From Lepas anatifera (Eukaryota; Arthropoda; Thecostraca; Lepadidae), in the NCBI GenBank assembly GCA_034440635.1, contig JAOTON010001929.1, positions 1,129,001 through 1,193,000 on the forward strand: DNA of 64,000 bases, given 5' to 3'. A program made the position numbers and the translations under genes. The notes under the pieces were generated by a model that saw nothing but the letters and a program-made list of their open reading frames with translations, made no database searches and was not told where the DNA came from. Numbering within the stretch: position 1 is the first letter of the stretch; every line of letters begins with the position of its first letter. Shown in pieces: positions 12,701-21,605 of this stretch.

Positions 12701-15700
12701 ATTTACCCACTGGATCGGCCGAGGCACCATATCAACGATCAGATCATTGTATCAATGATAAGATCTCAATGGTGAATCTATTTTCCTGTACCAGTGGGGG
12801 ATGGAAAAAAGACATTGCCTAAGACACAGTCCGCTAGCAGTACCCAATCTATGAATGGGCAGCCGGCAGAAATCGCTGTGAATCAGGCGTCAATGCAAGT
12901 ATAAATGTACCCCTCCCCTTTTTATTTTCACGGGGAAAATTCAAATTGTACCCGTGGTTAAAAGAAAACAATGCTACGACCGGTCCTTCCACTATTCTTG
13001 GGAGCTGCACTATTAGCACAGTAACCTGGAGTCAGGGCCAGGGTCGGCAATAAAACATCTATTTACCCTTGCCTACATACTGTCGTGGACTCACAAATCT
13101 CCCATCGCCGCCGGATAGAAGTGCATTGGCAATCACGCCTAACAAGTTGGATATTTTCAAACTTACTTCAGTACCTTTTCTGCATAACGAATTCAAATAA
13201 TGTTTACTGTGATGAACTTGCAGTTCTCCGGCCGGCCATCGCCTCGGAATTTTTATGGCGGTCCGGGACGCGGCGGTGGGCGTCGTCGTAATGGTGTCAA
13301 CAACATAAGAAGGGGAACATGAAAACGTTCTGTTGAATGGTCGAATATTTTTACCGCGTTTCTCACACCCCTATGCCCGCCAAATCACCCGGTCGCGTTT
13401 TGAATTTATTTTCATCTACAAAGCTGTGGCGATACATACACGCTTAAAATGCGGTCTCCGGATTTTCTTGCGGGAAAACAGCATGCCTAGCATTTACCCT
13501 CACGGTTGCCTCCTCACGATGTCAAAGCCAATAGCTTACGCTTTCGGTTTTATTGATGCGTTCCCCCTCTTTTTCAATGAAAGATGAAGGCTATCGTTTA
13601 ATTTTATACCATCCGTGAATTTCAAGAATTGTCAACAAAGAATATTAATACATCACCCAAAGAATTTACATGTCCTGAATATACCTGCAAACTAACATCC
13701 CCAGTGCCACACGTGTCTAATAAATTGACAGTGTCCCGCCGTCCATTACGAGTTTCATTCTAGGCCTATTTTGGAGGTAACGCATTTTTGTTTGGTGAAA
13801 GCAGCCGGGGGAGATTGGAGCCGAATTCTTTCCAGATAACCGGGACCGACCTGAGTGAGAGAATGGATGCTGTAGCTGAGGCCCGTGCTTGGCTGATGAT
13901 GGTGGCGAAACATTGCAGTCGGCAGGAAGGCTGATAGTAGAGATGCACCACTGGTAAAGAGTTGCGGCAAAGGGAGAACGCCTGAGCCCGCGTCACAGAG
14001 AGTGCGAGAGCTGAGAGCTGAGAGAGAGCTGAGAGAGAGCTTCCAAACAGTGATCTTCCCTTATATATTTTCTGCGGCGACCGCCTGAGGCTTGGTATGA
14101 CGCCTTCTCAGGTGTGTGACGTCATCTCTCGGCAAAACCCAGGTGACGTCACCTCTCCGGGCAAGACTTCTGATTTTGCCGGAGGCCCTGGCCGCTGTAG
14201 CCAGTCCCCTTCTCGAAGCTTCGTGCCTCCTCCCTTCCGCTTCAGGGCAGGGTGGTATGTCGAGGGGGGGTGGACACGCCTAAGTGGCGCATTCGTTGCC
14301 GAAGTGGCGCTAAAGGTATTTGCCTCAGGCCAGGGTTGGCCGTGAGCTTGCCATGCTAAACTGCCCTGGGGGTGAGGTTGGCCCTGTCCGTAGCCTTGAA
14401 AATTGCTGGCGCAGCATGCCTGGTCATTTTTATTTGTCCCCTCCGTTGTCTGGGCTGGGTGCACGCCAGCTTGTTCACCGGAAAGAGGCCCTGGTAACCA
14501 ATTGTTCTCACATTTCTTCTTACCCCTCCCCCTCTTCTTACCGCCGCAGGGATGGGTGAGGCGTTGCGGCTTCCACGCGGCTCTGACGCCAGGGTAAATC
14601 TTGGGTGGTGACAGGCTGCTCGGGCCTGGCCTGCGGCGACAGCAGATTTATCTTGGGGGCCGGGATTTGTGTCCGCGCCGCGCGGCGTGGGATGCTGACG
14701 GAACAGAGGCGGCCGTCTCGTAATGCTTTTCCGGTCTCCACTTGTTGTACCATTTCCAACGTTTGATAATTTGAATGTTTCCTGGCCAAGCTCTTCTTGG
14801 TTAGAGTGTGAAATAGTTTCAGGGCATCGTTCAAGTCATTACTAATTATTCCAGGAAGTTGCCGAATTTATTTGGTCTGTTGCTACCGTGAAATTGGAAC
14901 GAGGTATGGAAGGATTCTCTGGGAGTAGAAACTGGCTGCCCCACCAATAAAAATGTGTTATATCCCTACCGACGCAAATGTAATCCTTACACTTGTATTG
15001 AAAAAATATTATTTCCGCGTTTTATTGGGGATGCCCGGGTACGCCCAATAGAACCTCAATAAACCCACACCAAAGTTTCCGAGCAGTGAGCGACGCACTG
15101 ATAGGAAAGTGGTGACGTACAGGACGCCCTCAGGAAGGCGGACAGTGACGTCACAATGGCGTGACAGTGCCAGCTGACGAGCTGACACCTATCCCCCGCC
15201 CGGCAGGCGTGCGAAGGAGGCGGTGAGGTTCTGCTTCGCTGCGGCAGCTCAGAGCTGTCCACTACTCCTAGCCAGGTGACACCTTCCTGCCAAGCCTCCA
15301 GCGGAGGTCCAGAGCGAGTCCTGGGCGGCGACGATGTCCTGGCTGGACAGCAGCCCTGGTACGTGCAGGTCCAGTACGCCCAGGGCTCAGATCGTGTCTG
15401 GAAGCTAAAATGCGGCGGCAGCCTCATTTCGGCTCGATTCGTACTCACCGTTCAGCACTGCCTGAGGGATACTACGCTCCGCCGGGACGACGACGGCAAG
15501 AACATCGTGATATCAGAACTTGTGAGCGCCGAACGGCTACGTGTTGTGGCGCGCAACAGCGCGAGCCAGGTGGCGCTCCGCACGCACCTCCACCGCGCTC
15601 ATCGTCTGGTCGCCCCCTTCCACAACGACATCGCACTGATCGAGCTGCGGCAGCCGCTGGAGCTGTCGCCGGAGGTGAAGCCGGTCTGTCTGCCGCCGCC

Positions 15701-16082
15701 CGGCCTCAGCTACTCAGCAGACCTCAGCTGCTCCATCGCCGGCCTCGGGAAGACCAGCTCAGGCCTATTTTCTTCGCTTCCCAAGACACTGCAGGCGGCC
15801 GAGGTCACCCTCTTCACGCGTGAACAGTGCACGCAGTGGTACGGCCGTCAGAACATCACCCAGGGCATGGTGTGTGCTGGCTCTGACACCTTCGACGTCG
15901 ACGCCTGTGACGGCGACTCCGGAGGACCTCTGACTTGTCGCCTGGGCACTGGCCACGTGATTATGGGCATCACCAGCTGGGGCGAAGGCTGCGGCCTCAA
16001 GGATAAGCCCGGAGTTTACACTAGGGTGGCCAGCTATGTGCGGTGGATCGTGCAGACGATCAGCAGCGCAGAGGTGGCGTAA
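38..16082 (+). CDS. Tequila/neurotrypsin-like mosaic serine protease, 3' five exons (5' partial)
   Basis: Spliced model join(38..780, 2782..2947, 5158..5475, 6743..6904, 15207..16082) gives 754 residues and stays in frame through every junction. Domains in order: PAN/apple-like Cys region (about 5-75), LDLa (79-112), SRCR (117-218), LDLa (224-265), a short divergent SRCR (278-363), SRCR (372-475), linker Cys, then an S1 trypsin domain (501-745). The catalytic triad is intact: H547 in TVQHC, D604 in HNDIAL, S701 in GDSGGP; D695 at the S1 pocket predicts trypsin-like cleavage after Arg/Lys. Activation should occur at R500-V501 (PERVLGG). The family is secreted; Drosophila Tequila and vertebrate neurotrypsin share LDLa/SRCR/protease mosaics. 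The signal peptide must lie upstream of the window. Odd: VQ replaces the usual AA before the catalytic His, and three introns carry splice-site minisatellites. An acceptor at 36-37 shows more exons lie 5'. Family is certain; the orthologue name is inference. Confidence 0.85.
781..1689 (+). other. Intron A-B, unique part
   Basis: AT-rich intron sequence with no coding signal; several long T and A runs. Nothing further seen before the minisatellite begins. Confidence 0.6.
1690..2781. repeat. 42-bp minisatellite ending at the exon B acceptor
   Basis: About 26 tandem units of 42 bp. Two unit types tend to alternate: one with tatatttactcggtag and one with tatacatactcagtag, both followed by a conserved ggagtgacactgtgg core. 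Each unit contains a pyrimidine-poor but AG-terminated copy of the true 3' splice site, and the last unit is that site. Because 42 is a multiple of 3 both strands show long spurious reading frames; they are not genes. Confidence 0.92.
2782..2947 (+). CDS. Protease exon B: end of LDLa-2, start of SRCR-2
   Basis: The acceptor is the tag at 2779-2781, the last bases of the 42-bp minisatellite. Joining aa (779-780) to c restores an Asn and gives NGKMDCKDGSDESADFC, an exact LDLa calcium-binding ending. The exon then runs through a Thr/Pro linker into FSVNISSKYISDDAAN, the beginning of a shortened SRCR domain that lacks the usual WGTVC segment. It closes in phase 0 before donor gtgagt at 2948. Confidence 0.8.
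3050..3225 (-). mobile_element. tRNA-derived SINE, copy 1
   Basis: A minus-strand SINE with a degenerate tRNA-like head (B box ggttcaaggcc near 3170) and a 3' body reading gttggcgacgccatatgacc. It is flanked by a 10-bp target duplication cactgcagag (3040-3049 and 3226-3235). The body matches the SINE at 50709-50888. It sits in the intron between the exon B donor and the 25-bp array. Confidence 0.8.
3305..5157. repeat. 25-bp minisatellite ending at the exon C acceptor
   Basis: About 74 units close to tacctgtgtacctgttntgttgcag, length 25 bp. Each carries a T-rich tract plus cag, followed by tacctgtg, the first eight bases of exon C; the final unit is the real acceptor. A block beginning near 3717 is repeated nearly exactly 872 bp downstream (from about 4589), differing by a one-base loss in a T run, so the array grew recently by a segmental duplication. 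All three plus-strand frames are open for long stretches, giving Cys/Val/Leu-rich pseudo-proteins. Confidence 0.93.
5158..5475 (+). CDS. Protease exon C: end of SRCR-2, start of SRCR-3
   Basis: The acceptor is the last cag (5155-5157) of the 25-bp minisatellite. Splicing joins DDAAN to YLCRQLGG, the canonical SRCR core. After the domain closes (LRLQC) a Pro-rich linker leads into SRCR-3 (LLELQPPLGRWGRVCAHSF). The phase-0 exon ends before donor gtatgt at 5476. The exon is markedly GC-rich compared with the flanking introns. The reading frame is also open upstream through the repeat array, so the true acceptor is chosen on domain continuity. Confidence 0.8.
5568..5749. mobile_element. Palindromic AT-rich MITE-like element
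   Basis: Inverted ends ggtgtacactggcct and ggccagtatacacc extend inwards to tcctggatgt and acatccagga. They enclose a core of tttagataa/agcttaga repeats that can itself fold. No convincing target duplication was found. Lies in the intron between exons C and D. Confidence 0.6.
5958..6480 (-). pseudogene. Degenerate non-LTR reverse transcriptase fragment
   Basis: On the minus strand, 6480 to 6320 reads PLLLNICYN and then IIQYVDDTQMLIS, the RT active-site block in which Y-V-D-D replaces the usual YADD. Further on (6200 to 5960) comes LTVQGTIIRESNVRNLGLVM, the thumb segment typical of CR1/Jockey-like elements. Frames are broken between the pieces and no endonuclease is seen, so this is a dead internal fragment sitting antisense in the protease intron. 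Confidence 0.65.
6743..6904 (+). CDS. Protease exon D: middle of SRCR-3
   Basis: Acceptor gacgtcacag ends at 6742. The exon encodes VACRQLGF, a Gly-rich loop, MDCQGEEEGVGQCLHH and WTEDPSMQ, and ends in phase 0 at donor gtgagg (6905). Joining it to exon E gives SMQ-ACEGGGEVLLRC, the expected closing Cys pair of an SRCR domain, which supports use of this first donor. Four further copies of the same donor follow at 43-bp intervals. Confidence 0.8.
6868..7078. repeat. 43-bp minisatellite repeating the exon D donor
   Basis: Five nearly identical units beginning in the last 37 bases of exon D. Each contains the exon end plus gtgagg, giving GT donors at 6905, 6948, 6991, 7034 and 7077. The period of 43 means donors 2 and 3 shift the downstream frame. 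The exon frame meets a stop at 6992-6994, so only the first donor yields the full protein. Confidence 0.92.
7079..8110 (+). other. Intron D-E, first unique part
   Basis: No coding signal. A short run of degenerate repeats (ctatgacaccagagg-like, 7410-7530) and a fragment of a ggcggattcaggac MITE end near 7762 are visible. Confidence 0.5.
8127..8995. mobile_element. TIR element with AGGTCA half-sites, copy 1
   Basis: The ends are inverted copies of each other: the left has ccctttaacacgcgcattgacg and gagggggcgggtacccgcc, the right has the reverse complement with small changes. Inside, aggtca occurs in a fixed cluster (spacings 6 then 4), followed further in by facing tgacct/aggtca blocks. A GC hairpin ggcggcgctacgcgccgccg followed by Ts lies near the right end. 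No ORF; non-autonomous. Exact ends are uncertain. Confidence 0.65.
9010..9330. other. CpG-rich island between two TIR elements
   Basis: A sharp jump to GC- and CpG-rich sequence (gcggcggcggtcgggtgcgc-like) with short open frames on both strands, none resembling a known protein. Function unknown; could be the remnant of a GC-rich insertion. Confidence 0.4.
9528..10732. mobile_element. TIR element with AGGTCA half-sites, copy 2
   Basis: Left end ccaccttcgccctggtgggg and right end ccccacccgggcgaaggtta are inverted. The interior matches copy 1 block for block: aggtca repeats with spacings 6, 4 and 4 (9684-9735), a tgacc/ggtca block near 10075, a caatgg(g/a)gaggt block near 10388 and a GC hairpin ggcggcgctgcgcgccgccg plus T run near 10645. 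Longer than copy 1. No ORF. Confidence 0.65.
11335..11660. repeat. Degenerate cctc/gggccc repeats
   Basis: Irregular tandem repetition of phrases such as gtatcctcatcctctgggcc, roughly 45-60 bp apart. Long plus-strand Pro/Leu/Ile frames here are low-complexity artefacts. Confidence 0.55.
11735..12175. repeat. 152-bp tandem repeat, about 2.9 copies
   Basis: The phrase ggtcagtctcacccttttcc recurs at 11765, 11917 and 12069, exactly 152 bp apart, and the unit includes caggagaaggaaacg and ccagcgccttggagttgaca. Units 2 and 3 are the most alike. Confidence 0.9.
12176..15206 (+). other. Intron D-E, last part
   Basis: No exon-like reading frame recognised. Visible: a low-complexity gagagctgagag run (about 13995-14042), a possible TATA-like tatatatttt at 14063 followed by CRE-like tgacgtca motifs near 14117 and 14142, and generally GC-rich sequence from 14100 to 14740 that could be a decayed LTR or promoter. 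None is strong enough to call. Confidence 0.4.
15207..16082 (+). CDS. Protease exon E: end of SRCR-3, linker and trypsin domain
   Basis: Acceptor ccgcccggcag ends at 15206. The single large exon encodes the last SRCR residues, a linker whose Cys (TPSCQASS) should pair with the Cys of VKPVCLPP and hold the light chain after activation, and the entire S1 domain down to the stop at 16080-16082. The triad, S1-pocket Asp and SWGEGCGLKDKPGVYTRV substrate-binding segment are all present, so the enzyme is predicted to be active. Glycosylation motif NIT sits in QNITQG. No clear polyadenylation signal is seen in the 250 bp after the stop. Confidence 0.88.
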   Translation, partial: ACEGGGEVLLRCGSSELSTTPSQVTPSCQASSGGPERVLGGDDVLAGQQPWYVQVQYAQGSDRVWKLKCGGSLISARFVLTVQHCLRDTTLRRDDDGKNIVISELVSAERLRVVARNSASQVALRTHLHRAHRLVAPFHNDIALIELRQPLELSPEVKPVCLPPPGLSYSADLSCSIAGLGKTSSGLFSSLPKTLQAAEVTLFTREQCTQWYGRQNITQGMVCAGSDTFDVDACDGDSGGPLTCRLGTGHVIMGITSWGEGCGLKDKPGVYTRVASYVRWIVQTISSAEVA

Positions 16083-16829
16083 AGATGACTGCACGCGCTC
16101 GTGTTTGAGCTGGTTGACCACTTTAGTGATGAGTCAGCTGTGGACTTAGGGCGTTAGCTAGTTGAAGATTACGCTCCGATATATCTACGTTTTTCATGTA
16201 ATCAGATTGTTGGACTTATTGGAGTAATAATCTTGCCGAAGGTAATACCGCAAGTGCACACGCATTGTATCATCCAGCTTTCGTTAAATCAAACTCTATT
16301 GCTTGCCAGTATGTACAGTGTGTGTGTGCAGCAGAGCTGCAAAAAGTCGGGCTCTCGGGTCATAAAGTGCCCGACAGATTTTAGGGCACGGTTGGTCTTG
16401 CGACAGATCTTACAATCTGTGAGAAAAAAATCTTGAAAGGAAGCAGAAAATATTTTTTGTTCTAAAAAAACTCAATATTAGAATTGTCACCTCTTTCACT
16501 CAACAAGTTTTTCATGAATTTGCACCTCTCCCATATCAAGCCAGTGTGCGGCAAGAACCGATGGAAAATCGAGGGCTTATGCACAGAGGGTCTTTTCGAG
16601 GGACTTATGAATCGAGGAACCTTTGAATAGGGGGCCTTATGCACAGAGGGCCTTTTAAACGTCACCCAGAAAATCCTCTGCTGGAAAAATTCCTTCACCG
16701 GCCTGTCGGGCCCGATTTGTATTCCATAGCACGCGACAGCCTGGCCCGACAGGCCGCCGTAAAGGTAAAGGCGACAGGCAAAACATTTTTTTTCCTTCGT
16801 TTCCTTCGTTTGGAAGTACGCTCAACGCT

Positions 16830-16865
16830 GCCGCAAGGGCGCTGTTTGAACAGCGCCCTTGCGGC
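16830..16865. repeat. Perfect 36-bp palindrome
   Basis: Seventeen bases (gccgcaagggcgctgtt) are followed by tg and then their exact reverse complement. Lies inside the hAT-like element, 120 bp after a pair of facing cctgtcgggcc/ggcccgacagg blocks. Confidence 0.9.
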
Positions 16866-17076
16866 AAAGCCAGTGTAAAAAGTGTAAAAGGTATCTTTGG
16901 TTTGAAGAAAAGCAGCCCTGCGGTTTGGTCTCTAGTGTCTCTATTGCTTTGGGTTTGGTGTGTTGCCTTGTGGAAGGTTGTGTTTTTGATTATTTTTCTC
17001 TTGCATTACTTTGGTATACATCTTGAGTAAACTGGTTGAGCCTGGATTTCATCGTCCATAGTTGAAGGGCTGATAA

Positions 17077-17313
17077 ATGGCTCCGATTAAGCTGAAGCCC
17101 CTTCCACCGTCCCGTGTCAAGCTTAAATGTGGATTTGAGGGATGTGGGTATTTTGGCGAGAAACGTTTTTTTAAGGAGCATCAGCGAATCAAGCATTCTG
17201 GGCTGCCCTGCAAGTTCAGGAACAGAGGTTTTGGCCAAGGAGGTCGTTTTGAAGCATGGATCAAACAGCGGGCAGATCAGAACAGTGTGGGGAGAAAACA
17301 AAGAAGTAAGTGA
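17077..17313 (+). CDS. Small C2H2-like zinc-finger ORF inside the hAT-like element
   Basis: A 78-residue frame starting MAPIKLKPLPPSRVKLKCGF. It has one zinc-finger pattern C-x4-C-x11-H-x4-H (CGFEGCGYFGE...EHQRIKH), then a basic Gly/Arg-rich tail. A donor-like gtaagt lies at 17306, just before the stop, so this may be a first coding exon (17077-17305) rather than a whole gene. hAT transposases often begin with a zinc-binding BED domain, so it could be a diverged remnant of one, or a captured host exon. No other part of a transposase is seen. Existence as a protein is uncertain. Confidence 0.4.
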   Translation: MAPIKLKPLPPSRVKLKCGFEGCGYFGEKRFFKEHQRIKHSGLPCKFRNRGFGQGGRFEAWIKQRADQNSVGRKQRSK

Positions 17314-18935
17314 TGTGGTGTTCGTTGTAATTTCGGCAGCTTACATTTATTTCCACACAGTATGTTACGCTCACTGTTGATCAATAATTTTAAATGATAT
17401 TAATAAGGGAAAAATGAATTTTACCAGCAGACTGGTCAAATTAGACTAAAACATTTGATTTTCCCTTCCATCTTCTTTTAAATCCAATGCCTGTTTGTCC
17501 AGAATTAACCACAAAAGTTGCATACCTTCATCAGTGGATTTGTAGATGCCAAAGAAACAAAACTCTTCACCTTTCCACATTAATTTGAGTTTTAAGTACC
17601 AAACTATTTCTCCTATTTCATTTTATTCACTTACCTAAATATGCCTATGATCTATGTCAAGGGGACAAAGATATAACAAAAACACAGCCTAGTGCAACCT
17701 TTACTCATTCCTTTTACTCTTAACTTCCTTGGAAACATGATATTTATTTGACATTTACTATCTAACTGACTTCAGGTTATTTATTAGCCTCATGAACTTC
17801 AGATCCTAAACCACGTACCCTCATGGAAATGAGCACGGCAATGCATAAAAAACTTTGAGATAGCCAACAGCTTCAAAATTTAGGATTTTTCATGTAAACA
17901 TGCATTTAAAGTCATGGAAAGCTAATATTACATGTTTGTATTCAACTACAAGTAGCCATGATGCTTAAAAACACTTTCGAATATCAAAAAAGTGCCCCTC
18001 CAATCTTGTTTGTCTGGCCATCAGAGCAAAATCCATATATAAATTTTGGGGGTTCCTTCCAAATTACCCCCTCCCACCTCCAAAAAACTGAAATCATGAA
18101 AATCTGCAGAAGCTGGCATAAGTAACCGCATGGTATGGGAACCAGGTCAGCTTTCTTCCATTGCAAACTATATTTCTTAAGTATTCTGGGCTGGACTATG
18201 TAACATAATAACAAAATATCACTTATTCTCATTCTAGTGCAGCATTTTTTGTCAATGGCGGCTGCAGAGGACTGAAAAAGGGGGGCTGCTTTTCATGTTA
18301 TTGTATATTTCCACCTGTGACCTAAATCATCTGAATTCAAGACTGAGTCTTATTCAAGACCCAGTCGAGCTGACTTTGACACACACTATTTGTATGCTGT
18401 ACGTCCACAAATCTCAAATTACATCCAATAATAAATTTCCTTTACCAATAGTGACTCCAGAAAATGGGAATTGGTGGTTCGGTATTCAATTTGTTATAGG
18501 TTTCTGCCGATAACCTTAATTTCCTGAGCGTGTCTGATAATTGAAAACCCGAAGAACAGTCTCAGTTCTAGAGTTTTGAAAATTAATAGACTTGTGCCAT
18601 TCCACTTAGATTTTCCATAGGCGGCTTCAGAGCACGAAAAATAAGGATATCACACATATAAGGATCAGAGCACAAAAATAAGGATAATGATATCCATTGG
18701 TGCCAAACTTGAAGTTTTTTATGCTAATTTTAGTATTTTCTATTAAGAATGTGGAAAAAGAGTAGGAACATTTTACCAATTGAATGGGTTTTAGACAATT
18801 TTAATAGTCCTATCCTAACCACCCGACAGATTTGGAGGTTTTTTCGAAAGTGCCCGACAGATTTGAGATTTTTTGCAGCTCTGGTGTGCAGCATGTAAAG
18901 GTCACATTTGTCTTGCCCATAATTTTGGTACTAAC

Positions 18936-19209
18936 CAGGGGTGTGGATTTTTCTCTTTGGGGGTGCCGAGGCACCCCAATGAAAGGTTGAGCTAGTGTTA
19001 ATATTTTATAAAAATGTAATCATTTACCTTTTTTGGACTTTAAACTGGTTTTATTTGCTTCAGCAGGCCTGTGTGAGGGCCAGAACGATCATAGCTATCA
19101 TGCTTTTTGTTTTTCGTGATGATCATTGGCATTTTCAAAATTCTTTCAAATTTGCTCACCCCAATTTTTTTCGGATTTGGGGCGTGGATTTTGGAAATCC
19201 ACGCCCCTG
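18936..19209. mobile_element. hAT-like MITE, 274 bp
   Basis: TIRs caggggtgtggattt and aaatccacgcccctg, flanked by gtactaac (18928-18935) and ctactaac (19210-19217), an 8-bp duplication with one change. No ORF. The first 31 bp of another copy appear at the very end of the window (63970). Confidence 0.8.
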
Positions 19210-19217
19210 CTACTAAC

Positions 19218-20565
19218 TGTCACAGACTAGCGAAACAAAGACCAGCCGAGAAGGTCATGCATGCATTGTTTTTTGCCTATTTGCGACACCGGCTCATGCC
19301 AACCGTTCACCCGTCCATCTCATAGTTGCGCGCACGCTTCCCCTACAGAATCCCGCTGACATAGGCCTGACTTTCAGCCATTCCTTATTACCCTAAAATC
19401 CTGCCACATCCGGCTGGGTTTTTATTTCGGGAAATCCGAGCCCTCCCGTTGGACTTCATGCATGGTGACACAACCGAAGACTTCAGGAGGGGAGAGTGTC
19501 TGAAAAACTGTCTGATGCATGTGATATAATATCAATCTATTATAATTTTGAACCTCTGCTTCTTGACTCATGTCAATACATTATTGATGTTTTCCATTCC
19601 ACTCCATGCACAGAGGTCAGAAAAAGTCCGAACGTGCCAGCATAGTTGGGGAAGATCTTCAGCTGCCGGGGAGTCTAAGCATTTTCTTTCTTCCTCTACT
19701 GCAGTATTTCTGGTCTTCTGACATGTGAACATTATTTCTTACTTTTCCTTATGTGGTACTTTTGAGCTGTGGATTTTCCGACTTTGTGGACTATTTGACC
19801 TTTGGACGTTTAGATGGTTATTCATGGGGACGTTCTAGCATTGACTCTTTGTTCTTGAGGTCGAATTAAAATGCAGACTATTTGAGCAGTTGACTATTTG
19901 AACATCGCGTGAATTCACATATCTGTAGTCCTTCTGCTTCATTATTTTCACTGGCGCTAGCACTAGCAAAAAAACTTTTCATCCATTTTAAATGAATCAG
20001 AAGCCGGAGAAATGTTCGACGGCGGTCCATCTGGGGTAGGCTGGTGAGCCGTTCACCCAATCAGGCAATCCGTTCGCACCGCGGTGGAAGAGTTGGGGTA
20101 AGCTGGACCTCGGCTGACAAGCTGGCGCACGCGTTGCAAATTGTTATAGAGCCAATGCAAAAAGTGCGCCGGACTCGTCTACATAGTTGCTTAGGATGTG
20201 GATTTGTGGACTCTATTGCTTTGTTTGGGGATTTGAACCTCGCAGTGAAGAATTATTATTATGGCCTTGGTAGTAATAGAGTAAGGAAGCAGGAACTCGT
20301 TGGGGGCGCATACTTGGTGCGCCCACGCGCGGCACTCGGTCCATAATGGTTTCATATAATTCCTGCTATTTTTCCAGAACACTTAAAAAGTGAGCCTAGA
20401 GTAGACTTTCAGCAGGGTATTGATTGACCAATGCTCAAAATTGGTGACAGGGGGAGCATGATCAAATGATTTACCTATTAGACATTTGGTAACATCTCAA
20501 GGTAAGCATGCATTACTTTAGGTACCTACCTACCTTTTTGCAAGTAAAACTCAAGTTTGCTTTGA
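19218..20565. other. Intergenic, nothing recognised
   Basis: No coding, RNA or repeat signal I can support. Confidence 0.5.
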
Positions 20566-21605
20566 TAGCTTAACACTCGCCCAGCTAGGGTCCCTGGCAT
20601 TACGCGCCCCGCTGGGGGGGCGTTTTTCGCCCCCCTCCGTATCTCATTCCCCAAGAAAGCTAAATGAAAATTACGGGCGGTGTTCGAAAGCTCTTCACAA
20701 GACGAAGATATTGTATACGATAATTTGTATTTCAGGTCAATATTCAGGTCAGCATAGGTCAAAGAAGTTTCCATAGGCTTACTACAGGGCAGTGTACGTT
20801 TCTCTCTCTAGATCTGCCCACAGGGGAGCTAGAGCAAATTTTTATGCATCATTGGATTCCTCTCATTGCGGCAAATCTAATGATTTATAATACTACCTTG
20901 CTAGGTCAAATAGTGAAAATGACCTGACCTTGAGCTAGGTCAGGGTCACAAAGTGACCTGATATGATCATGTTGCATATCAATCGACTCCCCGTGAAAAT
21001 ATAAGCACAATTCAAGCAAAATGGGAGTTTTATCTCAATTCAGTGAGAAGTTATTGGCAAAACAATCACTCTATGCTCCCGTGACCTGACATGACCTTTG
21101 AGAGGTGAGATGCTGAAAAACTTACCTTTATGGTCAAGATCGCGGTAAGAATACACGGTTTGAGAATTTTCAGCTTTATCTATCCAGTATTTACTGAAAA
21201 CGAGCCCATCCTATTTTTCACCATAGACTTATAATGGGGTGACCAAAAATTGACCCCACCTTAGGTCAACAATATCAAAATTCCGAGATAACACATTTAT
21301 AGACCCTAGTGACCTTATCATATTGTGGAAGTTTCAAACTGATCGGTTCGCTGATGTTTCCTGGGCGCCGCTTCAAACTCGTGATTTTAGGTTTTGAGGT
21401 CGTGTCACTTGACCTTAAATAGCTCCTTGACCTGAATTGACCTTAACTTAGAAATTTGGTCAGATGTGTCAAATTAATCAGGGATAATGTACTGTAAGTT
21501 TCGTTGTTCTGCGTCTCTTCGTTTTTTTTAGCTATCCGGGGAAAACCAGGATGGGGGGGTGAATTTCGTCCCCCAGCGGGGCGCGTGTCAAGTGTTTCAA
21601 TGGGC
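20566..21605. mobile_element. TIR element with AGGTCA half-sites, copy 3
   Basis: Inverted ends acgcgccccgctggggg and cccccagcggggcgcgt. The same internal order as copies 1 and 2: aggtca repeats with spacings 6 then 4 (20735-20762), a tgacctgacct...aggtca block near 20920, and a ccttaggtca block near 21262. The GC hairpin present in the other copies is lost. No ORF. Confidence 0.65.

Larger units (their letters stand above)
16332..18883. mobile_element. hAT-like DNA transposon, non-autonomous
   Basis: Terminal inverted repeats cagagctgcaaaaa (16332 onward) and ttttttgcagctctg (ending 18883) are bounded by a perfect 8-bp target duplication gtgtgcag (16324-16331 and 18884-18891). An 8-bp TSD with a CAG.GCTGCAAA-type TIR is the hallmark of the hAT superfamily. 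Subterminal copies of gtgcccgacagattt occur near both ends. No transposase is recognisable in the 2.55 kb; a zinc-finger ORF and a perfect palindrome are the only notable contents. Confidence 0.85.

Noticed and set aside
12640..12720. Possible tRNA/SINE or primer-binding site at gtcgaacccgatac (12648)
   Set aside because: A single box-like motif with no cloverleaf, tail or target duplication.
14040..14340. Possible LTR or promoter (TATA-like motif, tgacgtca motifs)
   Set aside because: No second LTR, no TG...CA ends, no internal gag/pol; motifs are too short to count.
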